Shown: positions 47,001 through 57,544 of the stretch, piece by piece
Position numbering within the stretch: position 1 is the first letter of the stretch
How the letters are laid out: each line of letters opens with the position of its first letter
Assembly (NCBI RefSeq): GCF_905220565.1
Contig: NC_059406.1
Coordinates: 15,138,001 to 15,202,000 of the forward strand
Source of the DNA: Melitaea cinxia
Lineage: Eukaryota > Arthropoda > Insecta > Lepidoptera > Nymphalidae
Direction: 5' to 3'
DNA: 64,000 nt
Notes under the pieces: model-generated
Databases searched by the model: none
Seen by the model: only the letters and a program-made list of their open reading frames with translations
What the model was told of the DNA's origin: nothing
Position numbers and translations under genes: made by a program

Positions 47001-50000
47001 CATAGTACTGGAACCTCCTCTTTGCAGACTAATATTTTCTGTACTTAGTTGTAGTGGTCGTGATGAGCTTCTGACCGGTGTATTGTCATTTTTAGTATCT
47101 TTAGGCAGTTTAGATGAGCAATCGGGACATATCCATGTCCGCTTTAAATCGGGTGTAATTATATCATGGGTGTATATATATCATGTATGTTTCTAACAAA
47201 AAAGAATAATCAAAATCGGTCCATAAACGACGACGATAAGGTTAAATAAATATATACATTTTTCATTTTATTCGATATAATCTGATTCTCGGAAATGGTT
47301 CCAACGATTTTCATGAAATTTAGTAAACAGGGGATTTCGAGGGCGATAAATCGATATAGCTATTATTCATTTTTAACCGACTTCAAAAAAAGGAGGAGGT
47401 TACTCAATTCAACTATATGTATATCGGAACTAGCACTGTAGTACGCAATTAGCAAGGAATTTATAAACAACAAATGCCATCGTTTGATACTCAACTACCC
47501 TCAGTCATTATATTACTCGAGTTATTCTGACGTGTATAAAACGAACGGTGCAACCGCTGCTAAGGCAGTCTTGGCTCTGGCTTGGCACGATACACTTGTT
47601 ATATCCTGCTAGTAGCTTAACCTAGTCTCATTCAATAATTAATTTGTGCAAACGAATTAATAGTTACATATTAGGGCGGACAACTCGAGCAGTGAAGGTG
47701 AGCGTTGATGCGTATCTCAAAGGGGATCTCCTTAAACCTACACCTAGGTCGCAAGTCCTAGGCACTGCTCTGAGTTACTCCCACTGCTACACGATAAACG
47801 AGAGAATTATACCTTCATTCCGACATATATATATATTTATGTATTTATGTATGTTTGGGGATAACTCAGTTCATGTACCATGTACATGGTACCATGATAA
47901 GGAAACCAGGATCTGATGATGGGATCCCAGAGAAATCGAGGGAAATCCTCGAAAATCCGCATAACTTTTTACTGGGTGTACCGATTTTGATGATTTTTAA
48001 TTTAGTCGAAAGTCGATGTTTATCATGTGGTCAGATTTAAATTTCATCGAGATCTGATTACAACTTTTGGAGTAATCTTTGATAATATGTCTTTACTTGA
48101 CTAATTTTTCGTCTACCTACGTTGTATTACTTGTCGATATAATTGATGTCGGTTTTTTTCGTTTGCAAGCAAACACAATTATTAATCGTTGTTATTATAT
48201 AAGTATTGATGTATATAGACAGAAGGTTTGTTAGAAAGAAAAATAAATAAATTGTCTAGAACTAATGAATGTACTACTAATAAGTTTTTACCTGGCGATC
48301 ACTAACGGTGTCACCAGGGCTGCCAGCCTGAAACAATGTGGATGAATCATTTGAATCACTTTTCAACAATTATATAATGTATGATAAATTTCTTATGCTT
48401 ATTAACATAGTTTGAGAAGTATTGTAGACACAAAGCTAGTATCTAATCCATACAGCTATCTAACATTTTATTTTTTATTTGACGACTCGTTGACGCAGCG
48501 GTCGCTTCACTGGCTGTTGCGCTGGTGGTCGAGGGTTCGATCCCCGCTAACGACAGACTGTATTGGCCATATGTCCATATTGGCCATTTGTTGTGGTTTG
48601 GGCGCTTGTGCTTATTATTTATTGTTTATGTATTTGAATACATATTTCCACCCAGAATCCAATTTGAATATTATCTATATACTATCTAATCTATATATAT
48701 ATATCATACAATAAATTTTTAAATTTTCGAACAGTCAATTTCGTACCTAATTTAACTATTCGCTATTGTTCGATTTTTTTAAAAATCATATCTACAAAAA
48801 TATTCGAATTATACTAGACACAAAAAAAAAACAGCGACAGTGACTACATACAATACGTTTCAAGGAATTAAAGCTTTTAGAGTCACTTTTTATCTAAACA
48901 GTAACTGCAAAGTTTCTTTCCAATTCATCCCTGCAGAATATACATTCAGAATAGCTTAGCTTAACCAGCAACCAACTTACTACAAAATGTTATTTAAAAA
49001 TAAATAGAATTTTAGCTGGTAAACTAACTATTCAAATGTGCTTTTGAAACCTACTCGAACAAATTAAGATTTGATTTTGAATACGTCAATACTAAATACT
49101 AATAATAATTTTAACTAATAAGATTAATAATTTAATCTTAACTACTTAATTTTCATTATACAAATTAATTTTATAAGCAATTTTTTATTAAGTGGGCACG
49201 AATATTGATTGCGGAAAACTGGTATGTTTGTGGTGAACATGGGGAGGCCTAAGTCCAGCAGTGGACTGCGATAGGTTGATGTGATCATGATGATGACGGA
49301 TCTCGAGTGCTGACCTTCTTCTACCGATCTATTCCTGCTGATAGGCTCGGGAGCGGGGAACCATATATTGTTGTAGTGATACGTCGATAGCATTATTACT
49401 ATTGGTTTCATAATCAATTACCTACAAGCTTAAACTAAGTAAACCTTTTTATGCTGAGTTGTAGGTCAACCGTCGTAAAGCTTTTGTACCAAATATAGAT
49501 ATTTAATGAAATTTAAAAATATGTCTGCAGAATCTGAGTTTGCCATTCGTGTGGAATGCGTAAAGTTAATCGCAACTTTGTCGACGAGCGCTCAATATCC
49601 GTGCCGACAATACTATAAACATTAAATTGTATTACTTACGATTTCAAATGCGTTCGAGTCGCAGGAGTTTGAGGTTGAAGCAAAACCCGTTTGGCACATC
49701 CTTTTTATTTCATAAAATTTCTTTAATTTGGCTTTTGCCTTATTTTGGCTACCTGAAAAGTTTAATGGACAATATGTAGTACGATTTGAATAATTTCCCA
49801 TTATAACCACTTATCGTTTTAAATTCAGAGTAATACATATTAAACGTGTGTAAAACTCACACATTTACAATAAAAATTGAGTAGGTACATACATCAACAA
49901 AGAAGAACTAAAAAAGAGTTAATAATAATAATTCGTTAAATATGTACTAACACGTGTTTTTACCCAGTGCGAGAATATATTCGCGTTTACTGCAGTGTTA

Positions 50001-50507
50001 TATTTTAAGATTCAGCGTAGTAAAGTTTTTAACCTTATAAATTAGGTAAAAACGCAAAAAATCATATGTATGACATTTGGGAAAATATCGATAAATAAAT
50101 AATCGTTTCTTTTCTTTTTAAAATGAAGCGATTTTATTAACAAATAATTATCGAATAATAAAATTATCGATAATTAATTAAATAATTAAAAATTAAATAT
50201 GAATTAATTAAAATACTAATTAATTAATTAAATTATTAAAGTGCGAATAAAAAGTTATTAGACCTCCTATTCCGTATAATTTACATATAATAATTAGTAA
50301 CCATAACTCACGTGAATTATATAAAACTTTTGCTTTGCACGGTCGATTTGCCTTATTTAAAAAAATCACCTTTTCACCAACGCGAAACCTGCTTTTAAAG
50401 TTAAAATCTAATAATTTTTGGGTAGGAACCATCTCGTATTTAAACTGATTTGGGTAAGGGTCTAACACCTTAACAACCAGCCAATTATTAGAATATTTTT
50501 CACACAT
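41093..50507 (-). CDS. novel four-exon gene, 266-aa protein with Tudor/SH3-like N-terminus and coiled coil
   Basis: Exons (minus order): 50507-50312, 49752-49640, 48327-48292, 41548-41093; together 801 nt with stop. The junctions agree in phase: TCA-C|GTGAGT to TTTTCAG|GT-AGC; ATC|GTAAGT to TTGTTTCAG|GCT; CAG|GTAAAA to TTTTTCAG|ATG. An in-frame TAA lies four codons upstream of the ATG, so the start is firm. Residues 9-65 (WLVVKVLDP, YEMVPTQKLLDF, FRVGEKVIFLNKANRPCKAKV) look like a small beta-barrel of Tudor/SH3 type, as found before BEN-like domains in insect proteins; that similarity is by eye. Residues 67-103 are basic, then acidic/Ser-rich. A helical C-terminal part has LTELQEEVARLRERL as a short coiled coil. 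Function unknown; a nuclear scaffold or chromatin role is a guess. Its last intron contains an entire LINE in the same orientation. Confidence 0.78.
41950..42140. repeat. Foldback-family fragment in the intron of the minus-strand gene
   Basis: ACCGACGAAAAAAAAAAAAC, CAGAGCAGGTTCTAAAG and TTATTGGAAAGGCTACATCC. The stretch 41549-41950 has no recognisable feature. Confidence 0.45.
42452..42725 (+). repeat. tRNA-derived SINE-B, B box lost
   Basis: Head GACGCCGCGTTGGCACAACG is directly joined to CATACAGGTGTTTGCCGTGG, deleting the B-box segment present at 20290-20330. The tail GGGATAATACAGGCTGAAGC is intact. Confidence 0.75.
43143..45989 (-). CDS. LINE ORF2: endonuclease-reverse transcriptase, 948 aa, intact
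   Basis: Endonuclease motifs: LLVYYQNVRGLRTKTG at the N-terminus, DIICLTETWLLPG, GGGVLVAVRQEF, YLIVGDFNISAAKW, and SHHPALEFTL with the catalytic His. RT motifs: RSYVIPLHKSGLSP, NYRPISKLSTIAKLFEKIVY, IYTDFSKAFDKVRHKVL, GLPQGSHLAPLLFNLFINDV, FLMYADDMKFF (YADD), KDLGILLDNRLTF. The C-terminal segment has RRIERDQMFLYKILNNYVDS. It has the same catalytic plan as the ORF2 at 28412-31354 but low similarity, so this is a second family (Jockey-like superfamily, clade uncertain). Uninterrupted frame implies a recent insertion. Confidence 0.93.
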   Translation of the reverse strand: MPSLKNLLVYYQNVRGLRTKTGVFYRNLLLNNYDIICLTETWLLPGIFNSELFDDRFLIYRCDRNYDSRGDKLGGGVLVAVRQEFEVHSSVCLPFTTCAAEALEIVISSKVCHRLRIFCGYFPQSKNYAVALGEFFDQVTDVFLNQPDDDYLIVGDFNISAAKWSSVGNLLSVNQCMNADSVSLLHNFLCVTNFKQYNTTRNVNHKQLDLVMSNAICEVARSERPMVPEDSHHPALEFTLHAYCNSSLSSQPRLILLYHQADYEAINETLSKIEWSRVYSSNDIDQCVKSFYDIVNNVISNSIPTRRMRNNNRFPVWYSRALIKITKEKLKAHKKWKTYGRSNDYTTFSLLREREKRVQQSCYDSYISNAEHNIKRNSKFFWSFVKSKKSSHGLPSKMFLNDISYSGAEEICEQFNRNFHSVFVSDLDPISAATPYSTSASSISISSVNCSEDTVSTYLKNLDIYKGSGPDGIPPIFLRNCRKQLSLPLSILFNLSLKTGIVPEIWKRSYVIPLHKSGLSPHNIANYRPISKLSTIAKLFEKIVYDHIYPLLRPIIISQQHGFVNKKSTESNVSEFVHQVTSAMEDSCQMDAIYTDFSKAFDKVRHKVLVCKLESIGIHGDLLRWVISYLRDRSQAVTIKGFCSSFLPVTSGLPQGSHLAPLLFNLFINDVAEIFDHSHFLMYADDMKFFKKINTWSDCELLQSDLDKFIVYCRNNFLNVNIKKCNVITFSRSPKYLKFDYNLDNIALTRVTEVKDLGILLDNRLTFNEHLNYIIPKAQRMLGFVLRVSRDFKYSSTLSHLFDSYIRPLLEYGSVVWNPQYKVQINELDRVFKLYLKHYKFRFKSIPNFTCPEHRRIERDQMFLYKILNNYVDSPFLLSNINLSYSRTNSRHRHLFHVPFYKKKYTGNNFICRSTKFYNKHLQETDIFNCKIGRYKRDVKQMLKYMPT
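46206..47003 (-). CDS. LINE ORF1: coiled-coil/RRM RNA-binding protein, at least 265 aa
   Basis: After an N-terminal linker, residues about 15-105 are heptad-rich (KMTS-like helices ELNQLKATVSTLESRN), forming a coiled coil. Then comes WSRRSNVEIYGIPEKKNENL, the first strand and helix of the RRM-like fold found in LINE ORF1 proteins, and YINEHLTGANKALLHRTKSV with a KNCTIFARKND segment resembling the C-terminal domain. The reading frame continues upstream of the listed Met with CPDCSSKLPKDTKNDNTPVR, so the true start lay farther 5'. It binds element RNA and chaperones reverse transcription. Confidence 0.85.
   Translation of the reverse strand: MSPPSPSTLQHFDYTETIKIAVAAEFNLLKENLRTVVREILSEELKPMKEDIINIKESFSFFNQQFEDLTKRVVKAEAELKSFKTMSSELNQLKATVSTLESRNNINDQWSRRSNVEIYGIPEKKNENLFQILNTISERTSCKIDPTTDIDFITRVSPKQSDKSKRIKPIVVRFLARYKKDDFLSEARQLKLKASDVGFTECENPIYINEHLTGANKALLHRTKSVAKEKLFAYVWVKNCTIFARKNDSSPVIVVSSEQDLNKIK
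47378..48185. repeat. Foldback-family pieces flanking unassigned DNA
   Basis: 47378-47425 is an end block (AACCGACTTCAAAAAAAGG). 47870-48185 holds AGGAAACCAGGATCTGATG, CTACGTTGTATTACTTGTCG and CGTTTGCAAGCAAACAC. The DNA between (47430-47860) is unassigned. All of it lies in intron 3 of the minus-strand gene. Confidence 0.5.
48292..48327 (-). CDS. 36-nt microexon of the minus-strand gene
   Basis: Encodes AGSPGDTVSDRQ in phase 0 between TTGTTTCAG and GTAAAA. Skipping it would keep the frame, so it could be an optional exon. Confidence 0.65.
48481..48620 (+). repeat. tRNA-like SINE head
   Basis: GACGACTCGTTGACGCAGCG (A-box region) and CGAGGGTTCGATCCCCGC (B box) are followed by TATTGGCCATATGTCC and a short tail. 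It lies in intron 2 of the minus-strand gene. Confidence 0.7.
49215..49290 (+). repeat. SINE-C/RTE-type tail
   Basis: GAACATGGGGAGGCCTAAG, CCAGCAGTGGACTGCGATAG and TGATGATGACG. It is within intron 2 of the minus-strand gene. 48620-49210 and 49753-50311 show nothing else. Confidence 0.5.
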
Positions 50508-51690
50508 ACTGAAGTTACTTTATGCACTACAATGTCACTTAACTATTAATTTGATTTAAATTTAATTATTTGTGAAACTATTACTTCACACGTCGATGTC
50601 TAAAACTGAACTGAGGGATTGGCCGGTGTGTTACTTGTATTTTACGCAGGTAAAGATTCAGACAACAATGGCTTCTATAGAAACTAGGGGTACCCGAAGT
50701 AACCGAAATTTTTGATTCAAAAAAAAAAACAAATAAAAGTTTGTATGCGCATTCGCTACGTTCCCTGAGGTATTGTAAAAATGTAATTTACAATGTGACA
50801 AAAAGGAAATGTAAAAAAATACTTACGACAAAATATTTAAATGTAATAATTTCAAGTATAAGTGGAAACTTTGCTGGCTTAGTCATTCTTATTGTCTTGT
50901 GAATTAATTGTATTGTTTTGTGCTGTTTGTTTCCCAATAAAAAAAATAGTAATAAGAGTAAGTAGGCGTTACTTTGTCATACTAGCTTTTACCAGCGGCT
51001 TCGTTCATAATGATTTTTTTTTCAACAATAAGTATCCTATGTTACTTCTAATATCTTCAAAAATATATGTACAAAGTTTCATGATGATCGGTTAATTGGT
51101 TTTTGTGTGAAAGCGTAACAAACAAACTTATATTCATATTTATAATATTAGTAGGGATAAGTTTACTGGAATATTTCAAGGGATATCACAAAGTAATATA
51201 CTTCTGCATTTAAACATTTGTTAAATGTACCAACGACAATAAATAATAAATACAGGTGAAGATTCAAATGTTTATTATAAATCACTTAACTTTTACACTT
51301 TTACTTACCATACAAGTACGTTGCGCGTTTGTCATATGAAGCCGCCGAAACGCCGCTCCGTGGTTACATCTTTACATCTACGAGGACATTTTGTATGTCA
51401 CGTGTTTAAAAAGCTGTAATGTAATGCTTAAAACTACTACACAATATATTCTGATACCATGAACAATCCAATTATTTTGTATAATGTTTGTAAATTTTTA
51501 TTTCAATCGTAACTATAAAAATAATGTTGCTATGTTGCTCCCGGCTTGGTTGGCGTAAAATTACTGTCGCGCCGTTTCTTGCCTGCTGTGTGAAAACACT
51601 ATACACTGCTCTGGGAAAAAATCTTAAAATAACATTAATCAAATTTTAAATGTGTTAGGAACATTGTTATATGAATTGATAAGTAATATA
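50508..51690. other. upstream region of the minus-strand gene, with one short R-like repeat
   Basis: 50508-50650 is the presumed 5' UTR and promoter of the gene starting at 50507. No TATA element stands out. 50980-51165 is an R-like repeat (CTAGCTTTTACCAGCGGC ... ATAATATTAGTAGGG). The remainder is AT-rich. Confidence 0.4.
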
Positions 51691-51698
51691 TCAATGAA

Positions 51699-51805
51699 AT
51701 GAACCCGCACTGGAGCAGCGTGGTGGATTAAGCTCTGATCCTTCTCCTACATGGGGAAAGAGGCCTATGCCCAGTAGTGGGATATTACAGGCTAAAGCAG
51801 AATAT
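51699..51805 (+). repeat. SINE-B tail fragment
   Basis: CGCACTGGAGCAGCGTGG, GGAAAGAGGCCTATGCC and GGGATATTACAGGCTAAAGC. No tRNA head. Confidence 0.7.
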
Positions 51806-52563
51806 CAATGAAATAAATATGCCACGTGTAGTTTTATAGAAATCTAACGTTACGTTCAAGATACTTAGGGAACTAATTCTTTGAATAATAATAACCGATC
51901 CTTTAAAACAGCGTTCGGCAACATGCGGCCCGCATACGTCTTACTTGCCCGTAAATGGTTTTTTCGGTGGTTATTTTTCTAGCTATAAAGCCCAAATATA
52001 TAAACATAATGTAAGTAGGTATTGTGTGTATGAATTAAATTCCGTCTGTTTTAACATTTCTAATACCATTTTCATTATTTCTATGGGATATGAACAATAA
52101 TACGTATTTATTAGGTCCAGCCTGGTGTTAGTGTCACACGTGCGGCCCGACTTTAGTTTATTTTGCCACCTTGTGACTCTTGCCTGCCAAAAGGTTGTCG
52201 ACCGCTCCTTTAAAGTGTACTTTGCCAAAAGGAAAGTTTCGAAATAAACCGTTACTAGTATTTAGGGTGCTTACAATGTCTCATCTTTAGTATTCTGTAA
52301 AAAAAAATTGTCTTTAGTCGAATTGAAAAAAATACGGGCTCGAGAACAATCAATTTCGTGCGCCAGGTAATTAAAAAAAAAACATTCTATGTTACCTTTT
52401 ATGCTCGAATTGAAGTAACAATATAGAAAGTTAATTGTGACTTGTCTTATTGAAGGACCGCGATATTATTAACATGAAGCGTAGTACCTATAAATGGTAA
52501 TGTATACAAAATACATATATCATCATACTTGTATAGATCATACAGTTTCTTTTCACAAGCAAA

Positions 52564-52760
52564 ATAAGATACATACCCGCACTTTGTTACTAATAATCTC
52601 CTTTTACCTGGAGTTGTCTGGAAGCAATAAGACCTTTGCATGCTGACATTGTAACTACTTTTTGTTTAATTTTATTTCTGTACTGCTGTTTTTTTTTTAC
52701 TACGTAAAAGTGTTTGAGTATATTAATTAATTTATTTATTTTATTTATTTATTTTCGTAT
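52564..52760 (+). repeat. 3' tail of the LINE family at 28010-31925
   Basis: GCACTTTGTTACTAATAATC, GTTGTCTGGAAG and GACATTGTAACTACTTTTTG, then TACTACGTAAAAGTGTTTG, followed by a TTTATT run. It is nearly the reverse complement of 28040-28220. The left half of the tail hairpin is deleted. Confidence 0.8.
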
Positions 52761-53216
52761 TTACAAGTAACAAAAAAGGAACAATTGGAACAAATAGAAA
52801 AAAAGAATAATTTAGGAACAAAAGGAAAAAGGAACAATTAAATTTGCAAGAAGTAATTTAAAAAAATACAAATAATAAAAATAAATTATAAGCTTATGTG
52901 TCATCATAGTCGTAATTTCACCACCATAAAACAAACAAACATGTATTTAGACTTGAAGTTTGTCTGCTTCGTAAATAGGTACTTTTTGATCACCACAATC
53001 AAAATAGATGAAATTTAGACATTTTAAGCACAACAATGATATGAAAAGATTAAATAAATTAACTGACCACACGCCAACACGCGACGAATTATAATATGTA
53101 AGTTATTTAACATATTATTACAAATGTGTCGCCACCGTTTTCCATGAAACAGTCCATATATAATTTGCTAAATTCGCCCAATATTCTCTCTATCAACTTT
53201 AAATTTTATTTACGTA

Positions 53217-53246
53217 AGCTATTACGTAATTTATTACGTAATAGCT
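53217..53246. repeat. 14-bp perfect inverted repeat
   Basis: AGCTATTACGTAAT, TT, then its exact complement. Each arm itself contains the palindrome TTACGTAA. Confidence 0.6.
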
Positions 53247-53254
53247 AAAGCTAT

Positions 53255-53580
53255 TTTTCGATCACTTTAGACCTCTCCCCCCCTTAGGTGAGATTTTGTG
53301 AGATTTCACTGGATGCCTCTCCCCTTACTTGCAATTGATGCTGAAAATAATAGATATTAACGGGACATAATACAATACTCAAGTATACTACTACTTAATT
53401 TATTAAAATTAAATAAAATTCAAAGATTTTAACTAAAATATATATTTTGTAATATTTTATATTTTTTGAAGTTGATGTGAGATTTTCGATTACCTCCCCT
53501 TCGGTTTAAATGAGATTTGGTGAGATTGCATTGGACCCCTCCCCCATTCTGAGCTCACGTAATTAATGGATGTCCCCTTA
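53255..53580. repeat. paired CTCCCCC-type repeats
   Basis: Two related blocks at 53260-53340 (CCTCTCCCC, GTGAGATTTTGTGAG, TTTCACTGGATGCC) and 53480-53575 (GATTACCTCCCC, ATGAGATTTGGTGAG, TTGCATTGGACCCC) separated by AT-rich DNA. No coding potential. Confidence 0.5.
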
Positions 53581-54404
53581 ACGCGCTGTTTGCTAGTTGA
53601 AAAGTGTAATTAACTGTATTAATAAAAACATTAGATTTACTTATACAAAGTGTTTGAAAACATACATTAATATTTTGTTTCGCTTTGGAATGGACATAGC
53701 ACGAGGGTGGTCCCATCAAGCGAATCCGCACACCAAAGTTCCTCTTTTGTGCTTAACTCTTAAGATATTTATTTTAGTTATATAGTGTACAGTGAACTTT
53801 CATTAAATTTATGAATGAAATAGATGTATGTCATCTCGGAGTTTTCTGTAGGTCAAAAAAAGAGAAATAACCGTTTCGATGGCATATCTCAAAATAACAG
53901 CGTTTTTAACGATGATGATGATGATGGCGGCTTGATTTATTACAATTACTCGTTCAACTAATTTACAACTAACTATTGCAAACCATGTAACTACACATAT
54001 AGCAGTTTAGTTTCTACGTTTATCGCATTTTTGTTAGGAATAGTGATGAAAATAAGGCCCACAATTTCTTCACAGTATATTCATAATTACCGACGAATGT
54101 CAAAAATTCATAAAAAACTATACCTACATAATATATAAAACATCTATTTATTATAGCTAGATAATGTATACACATCTTTTTGTGTATATTTACAATGCCC
54201 ATTTCCATTTTAAGTGTATGTATTTATGAGCTTTTTTTGTGTATTCAATGAAATAATAGCGAATCTGAGATAATAGAAACCAAAAACAAAAACCTTTTTG
54301 CCAAATACGCCGTTGTTTTGCCTACACTACTATCTTCTTTTATTCTTTTTTTTTCTCAAATATTTTGTTAAAAAACTTTAAATATAATACTTACCTTAGA
54401 TATA

Positions 54405-54740
54405 TATCTATACAGATAAATAAAATTAGGATGTCTGTTTTTAATATTAAAATAATCGCTTCTTACTAAATGCATATGTAATCACATATGATGTAAACAC
54501 GGTACATGTACCAAAATAACATTTTTTACAATTTTTCTGTCTATTTGTTCTGGCTTATCTCTGAAACGGCTTGATCGATTGTGACGGGACTTTCACTGCC
54601 AGATAGCTGATATAATAAGAAATAACTTAGGCCACTTTTATTTTTTAAATTTATTTATATTATAACTCTGAGAACTAAAAAATAACTTTTTTGTTAAATT
54701 CTACGCGGGCGAAGTCACGGCCACAGCTAGTGGGTAGTAA
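54405..54740 (-). repeat. R-family dispersed repeat
   Basis: Reverse-oriented, with GACGGGACTTTCACTGCC, CTGTCTATTTGTTCTGGC and ending CGGCCACAGCTAGTG. 53580-54400 before it holds a short GAT run (53911-53925) and no gene. Confidence 0.7.
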
Positions 54741-55038
54741 ATTAAAGTAGTAATTATCAGTAAGTAGTAATCAAAGTATACCAACCACATTTTTGTCGCG
54801 CACATAAATCTTATAGATTTTAATTTCTAAACGAATTTTAGCAACCTTACTCTAGATATTTTACATACATAACTACTTACGAGTATTTTACTGACTTGTT
54901 GTAATTGTACTTTGTGATATTTTTAAAAATAAGTCTGTGAATGTGAATAACTGCGTATTTTCATCGCCTTTCATTGCATCCTTTTTAGAGTTAGAAGAGA
55001 AGAGAAAAATAACAGGCCGGAAGTCAACAATTATATAA

Positions 55039-55475
55039 AACAACTAGCTGACCCGGCCACGCGTTGCTGTGGCTAAAGTTTTTGTTATATTACATTATAG
55101 TAAACAATCTAAGAGGAACAATAAGTCAACAACACGTGGTAATTATGCTGTTAAAATGTAGCTTATATGACACGTTCGTAGATTTACCATAGCAGCGCCA
55201 TCTATTGATTACTTACTCAACCCAGTCGAAAGGTATCGACATCTGTTAGAATCATTTGGAGTTAACAGATAATTGTGACTGTCAAATAATAACAGACAAA
55301 TAATTAGCAATAAATTAAAATTGCGACTATAATTTGAGATTTAAACTATCCTATCTCTCAAGTTGGATCGAACTGCACATGGTGTGCGAATTTTATTATA
55401 ATCGGTTAAGTGGTTTAGGAGTCCATTGAGGACAAACATTGTGACACGAGATTTATATATATTAAGATATTAATT
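55039..55475 (+). repeat. 'AGCTGACCCGGC' dispersed repeat
   Basis: Begins CTAGCTGACCCGGCCACG and includes AACTGCACATGGTGTGCG and ATCGGTTAAGTGGTTTAGG. It ends in TATATATATTAAGAT. A typical short non-coding lepidopteran repeat layout. Confidence 0.6.
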
Positions 55476-55784
55476 TGAAGTTTTAGTAAAATTTTAAAAA
55501 GTTTCTTTGCAAACCAAACTTTCTTCGCAAGCCTGTTAATGTAATATTTCCTCTCCTTTATCTTTAATGATTTCATTTCTTCCACAATTGCTATCCTCTT
55601 TCTCGGCTATTGATATGTATATAAGATTGCAATGTATAATAGAAACACGTTAACTTAAAACCCAAGGACAACGCAAAGTTTTTTAAGTTTTCAAGGGCTT
55701 ATCTTAGGAATGATTTAATACGAGTACATATGTAGTTTCTAGTTATATATTATAGTTATAATTCCTTTTTTTTTATCTTTTAAT

Positions 55785-56015
55785 ACAACTAGGTCAAAAC
55801 AAGCGTACAGCTCGCCCGATGATAAGCGATTACTGTAGCTTCTAGATGTCTGCAACACTAGAAGCATTGCAAACGCGTTGCCGACCCTATCCCTAATTAA
55901 CCCCATTAGCTCTGGTCACCTTACTCACCAACAGTGTGTTCCTGTTGCCTGTTCCACATTGCTTAAAAACAGTATTATTTAGTACTACACCAGTCAGGCT
56001 GCTCCATACAATTTT
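55785..56015 (+). repeat. Repeat D copy
   Basis: CAAGCGTACAGCTCGCCCG, GCAAACGCGTTGCCGACCC and CACCTTACTCACCAACAG, then TGCTTAAAAACAGTATT and CAGTCAGGCTGCTCC. Confidence 0.7.
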
Positions 56016-56319
56016 TTTTTCTTATTATATAAATTCCTGCTGCGCCACACCTTTGTTTTGAAAAAGACTCGTAAAATAAAAAACACAATAGGACTCATTT
56101 AACTAACTTCTATCACAAAGAACATTGATGTTTCATAGACAGTGAGATTATAAATTAATGTTCCAAGTGAGACGTTGTGTTAACCGCCGCAAGTACGGTT
56201 TTGAGGGATTTCAATGAAACAATAGGTAGGTGAAAGCTATTTATTGATTGTTCACAGAACAGTTCAACTATTAAACATGTGCAAGAAATTCCGAAAAACT
56301 CTTTGTTTTGCACTTGTAT

Positions 56320-56620
56320 TCGAAACTAGCTGTGCCCACGACTTCGTTCGTGTAAAAAAGGGAATTTGGACAGAATTTTTTGGTTCATTTTGGATTATAG
56401 CACCGTCGTTTGGATATTCACATGTATGCGATTCTTTAAACTGGCATAACTTTTTTATTTATGAACCGATTGACATGAAACAAACACCAAATGTTAAGTG
56501 AAACATACCACAATATATTAATGAAAATTACATCTAAATCGGACAAGCCGTTTCTGAGATTAGCGTGCACAAACCCACAGACACACAGACAAAAACATTT
56601 CTATTATATGTATTGATGAC
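56320..56620 (+). repeat. R-family relative
   Basis: Begins AACTAGCTGTGCCCACGAC and TTCGTTCGTGTAAAAAAGGG. It contains CTAAATCGGACAAGCCG and TTTCTGAGATTAGCGTGCAC and ends TATTATATGTATTGATG. Confidence 0.6.
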
Positions 56621-56759
56621 TCATTGGATGACAGTTTATGTTATAGTTTGACGAAACACTTTAAGAAGCAAAGGGCCGAGACTTAAATTTTTCATTTAAG
56701 TTATAAAGGTTTTGGGTTTTGAGGTGAAGATATAAGATTATTTTTGTTGAAATTATTCT

Positions 56760-56895
56760 TATTTTTTTTTTTTGAATTTCCTTACCACCCTTGGGATATC
56801 TCATTTCTAACAAAAAAAGAATTATTAAAATCGGTTCATATACAACGAAGTTAGCTCCGAACATACATAAAATATTAAAAAAAAAAAAAAAAAAA
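56760..56895 (-). repeat. Foldback-family fragment with poly(A)
   Basis: CCTTACCACCCTTGGGATATC and TTATTAAAATCGGTTCATA, ending in a run of A at 56876-56895. The same interior block occurs at 8605-8700. Confidence 0.5.
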
Positions 56896-57544
56896 TGAAA
56901 TGTTACTAAATATTAAATGTTAAGTTTAATGTTAGCATCAATTATAGTGTATTTTTCACTGTATGTACTAGGCCTTTCAAGTTCAAGACTTTCTTGGTAG
57001 GGTCATTGCGCCTGTTCGCGTCCACTTAGTGCAGTTGGAAAGTTTGAAGAAGAAAATAAAAATGTCCCCGCACTAATTTCTATGAAAAATTTATTTACTG
57101 TGTTCATTATATAGTTTATTTAAAGATTAATTTTCAGTTTTGTTCGAAACATCTCGTTATTATTTTATTTAAATACAAACTTCAGAATTAGGCGATTTAC
57201 CCAGTTTGCGTCCATAAAATCCAATTTGCGTCCACCCGCTGGACCACTTCGCGTCCACCAGCTTAGAAAAGGAATAAAGAGGTGATATTTTTATGATAAT
57301 GTAAAGAGAGATTGGATTTTAATAATTTATTTATTGAAGAGTTATAGTTATTTAAAAATCAACATATTAACATTAATAAATCACTATAAAGAAAATAATA
57401 CACCTATTTATTCTTCTAAACATTGATAGAACTTAAAATTAAAAAACAAATTAGGTACCTATGTAGTCAGTAAATAGTAATTCCACCTGTAAAATTCAAC
57501 AATTATCTGTTCTGTGAATTTTAAAGGAATGTAAGCAAGCTAAA

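Larger units (their letters stand above)
42925..47170 (-). mobile_element. LINE with ORF1 and ORF2 intact, inserted in the last intron of the minus-strand gene
   Basis: From 3' to 5' on plus: a TTTTATTT-rich tail (42930-42960), a roughly 180-nt 3' UTR, ORF2 (43143-45989), a spacer of about 215 nt, and ORF1 (46206-47003). ORF1 is open further upstream to about 47160 and encodes the end of a PHD-type finger (KRTWICPDCSSKLPK). The 5' end is truncated within that finger. Confidence 0.87.
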
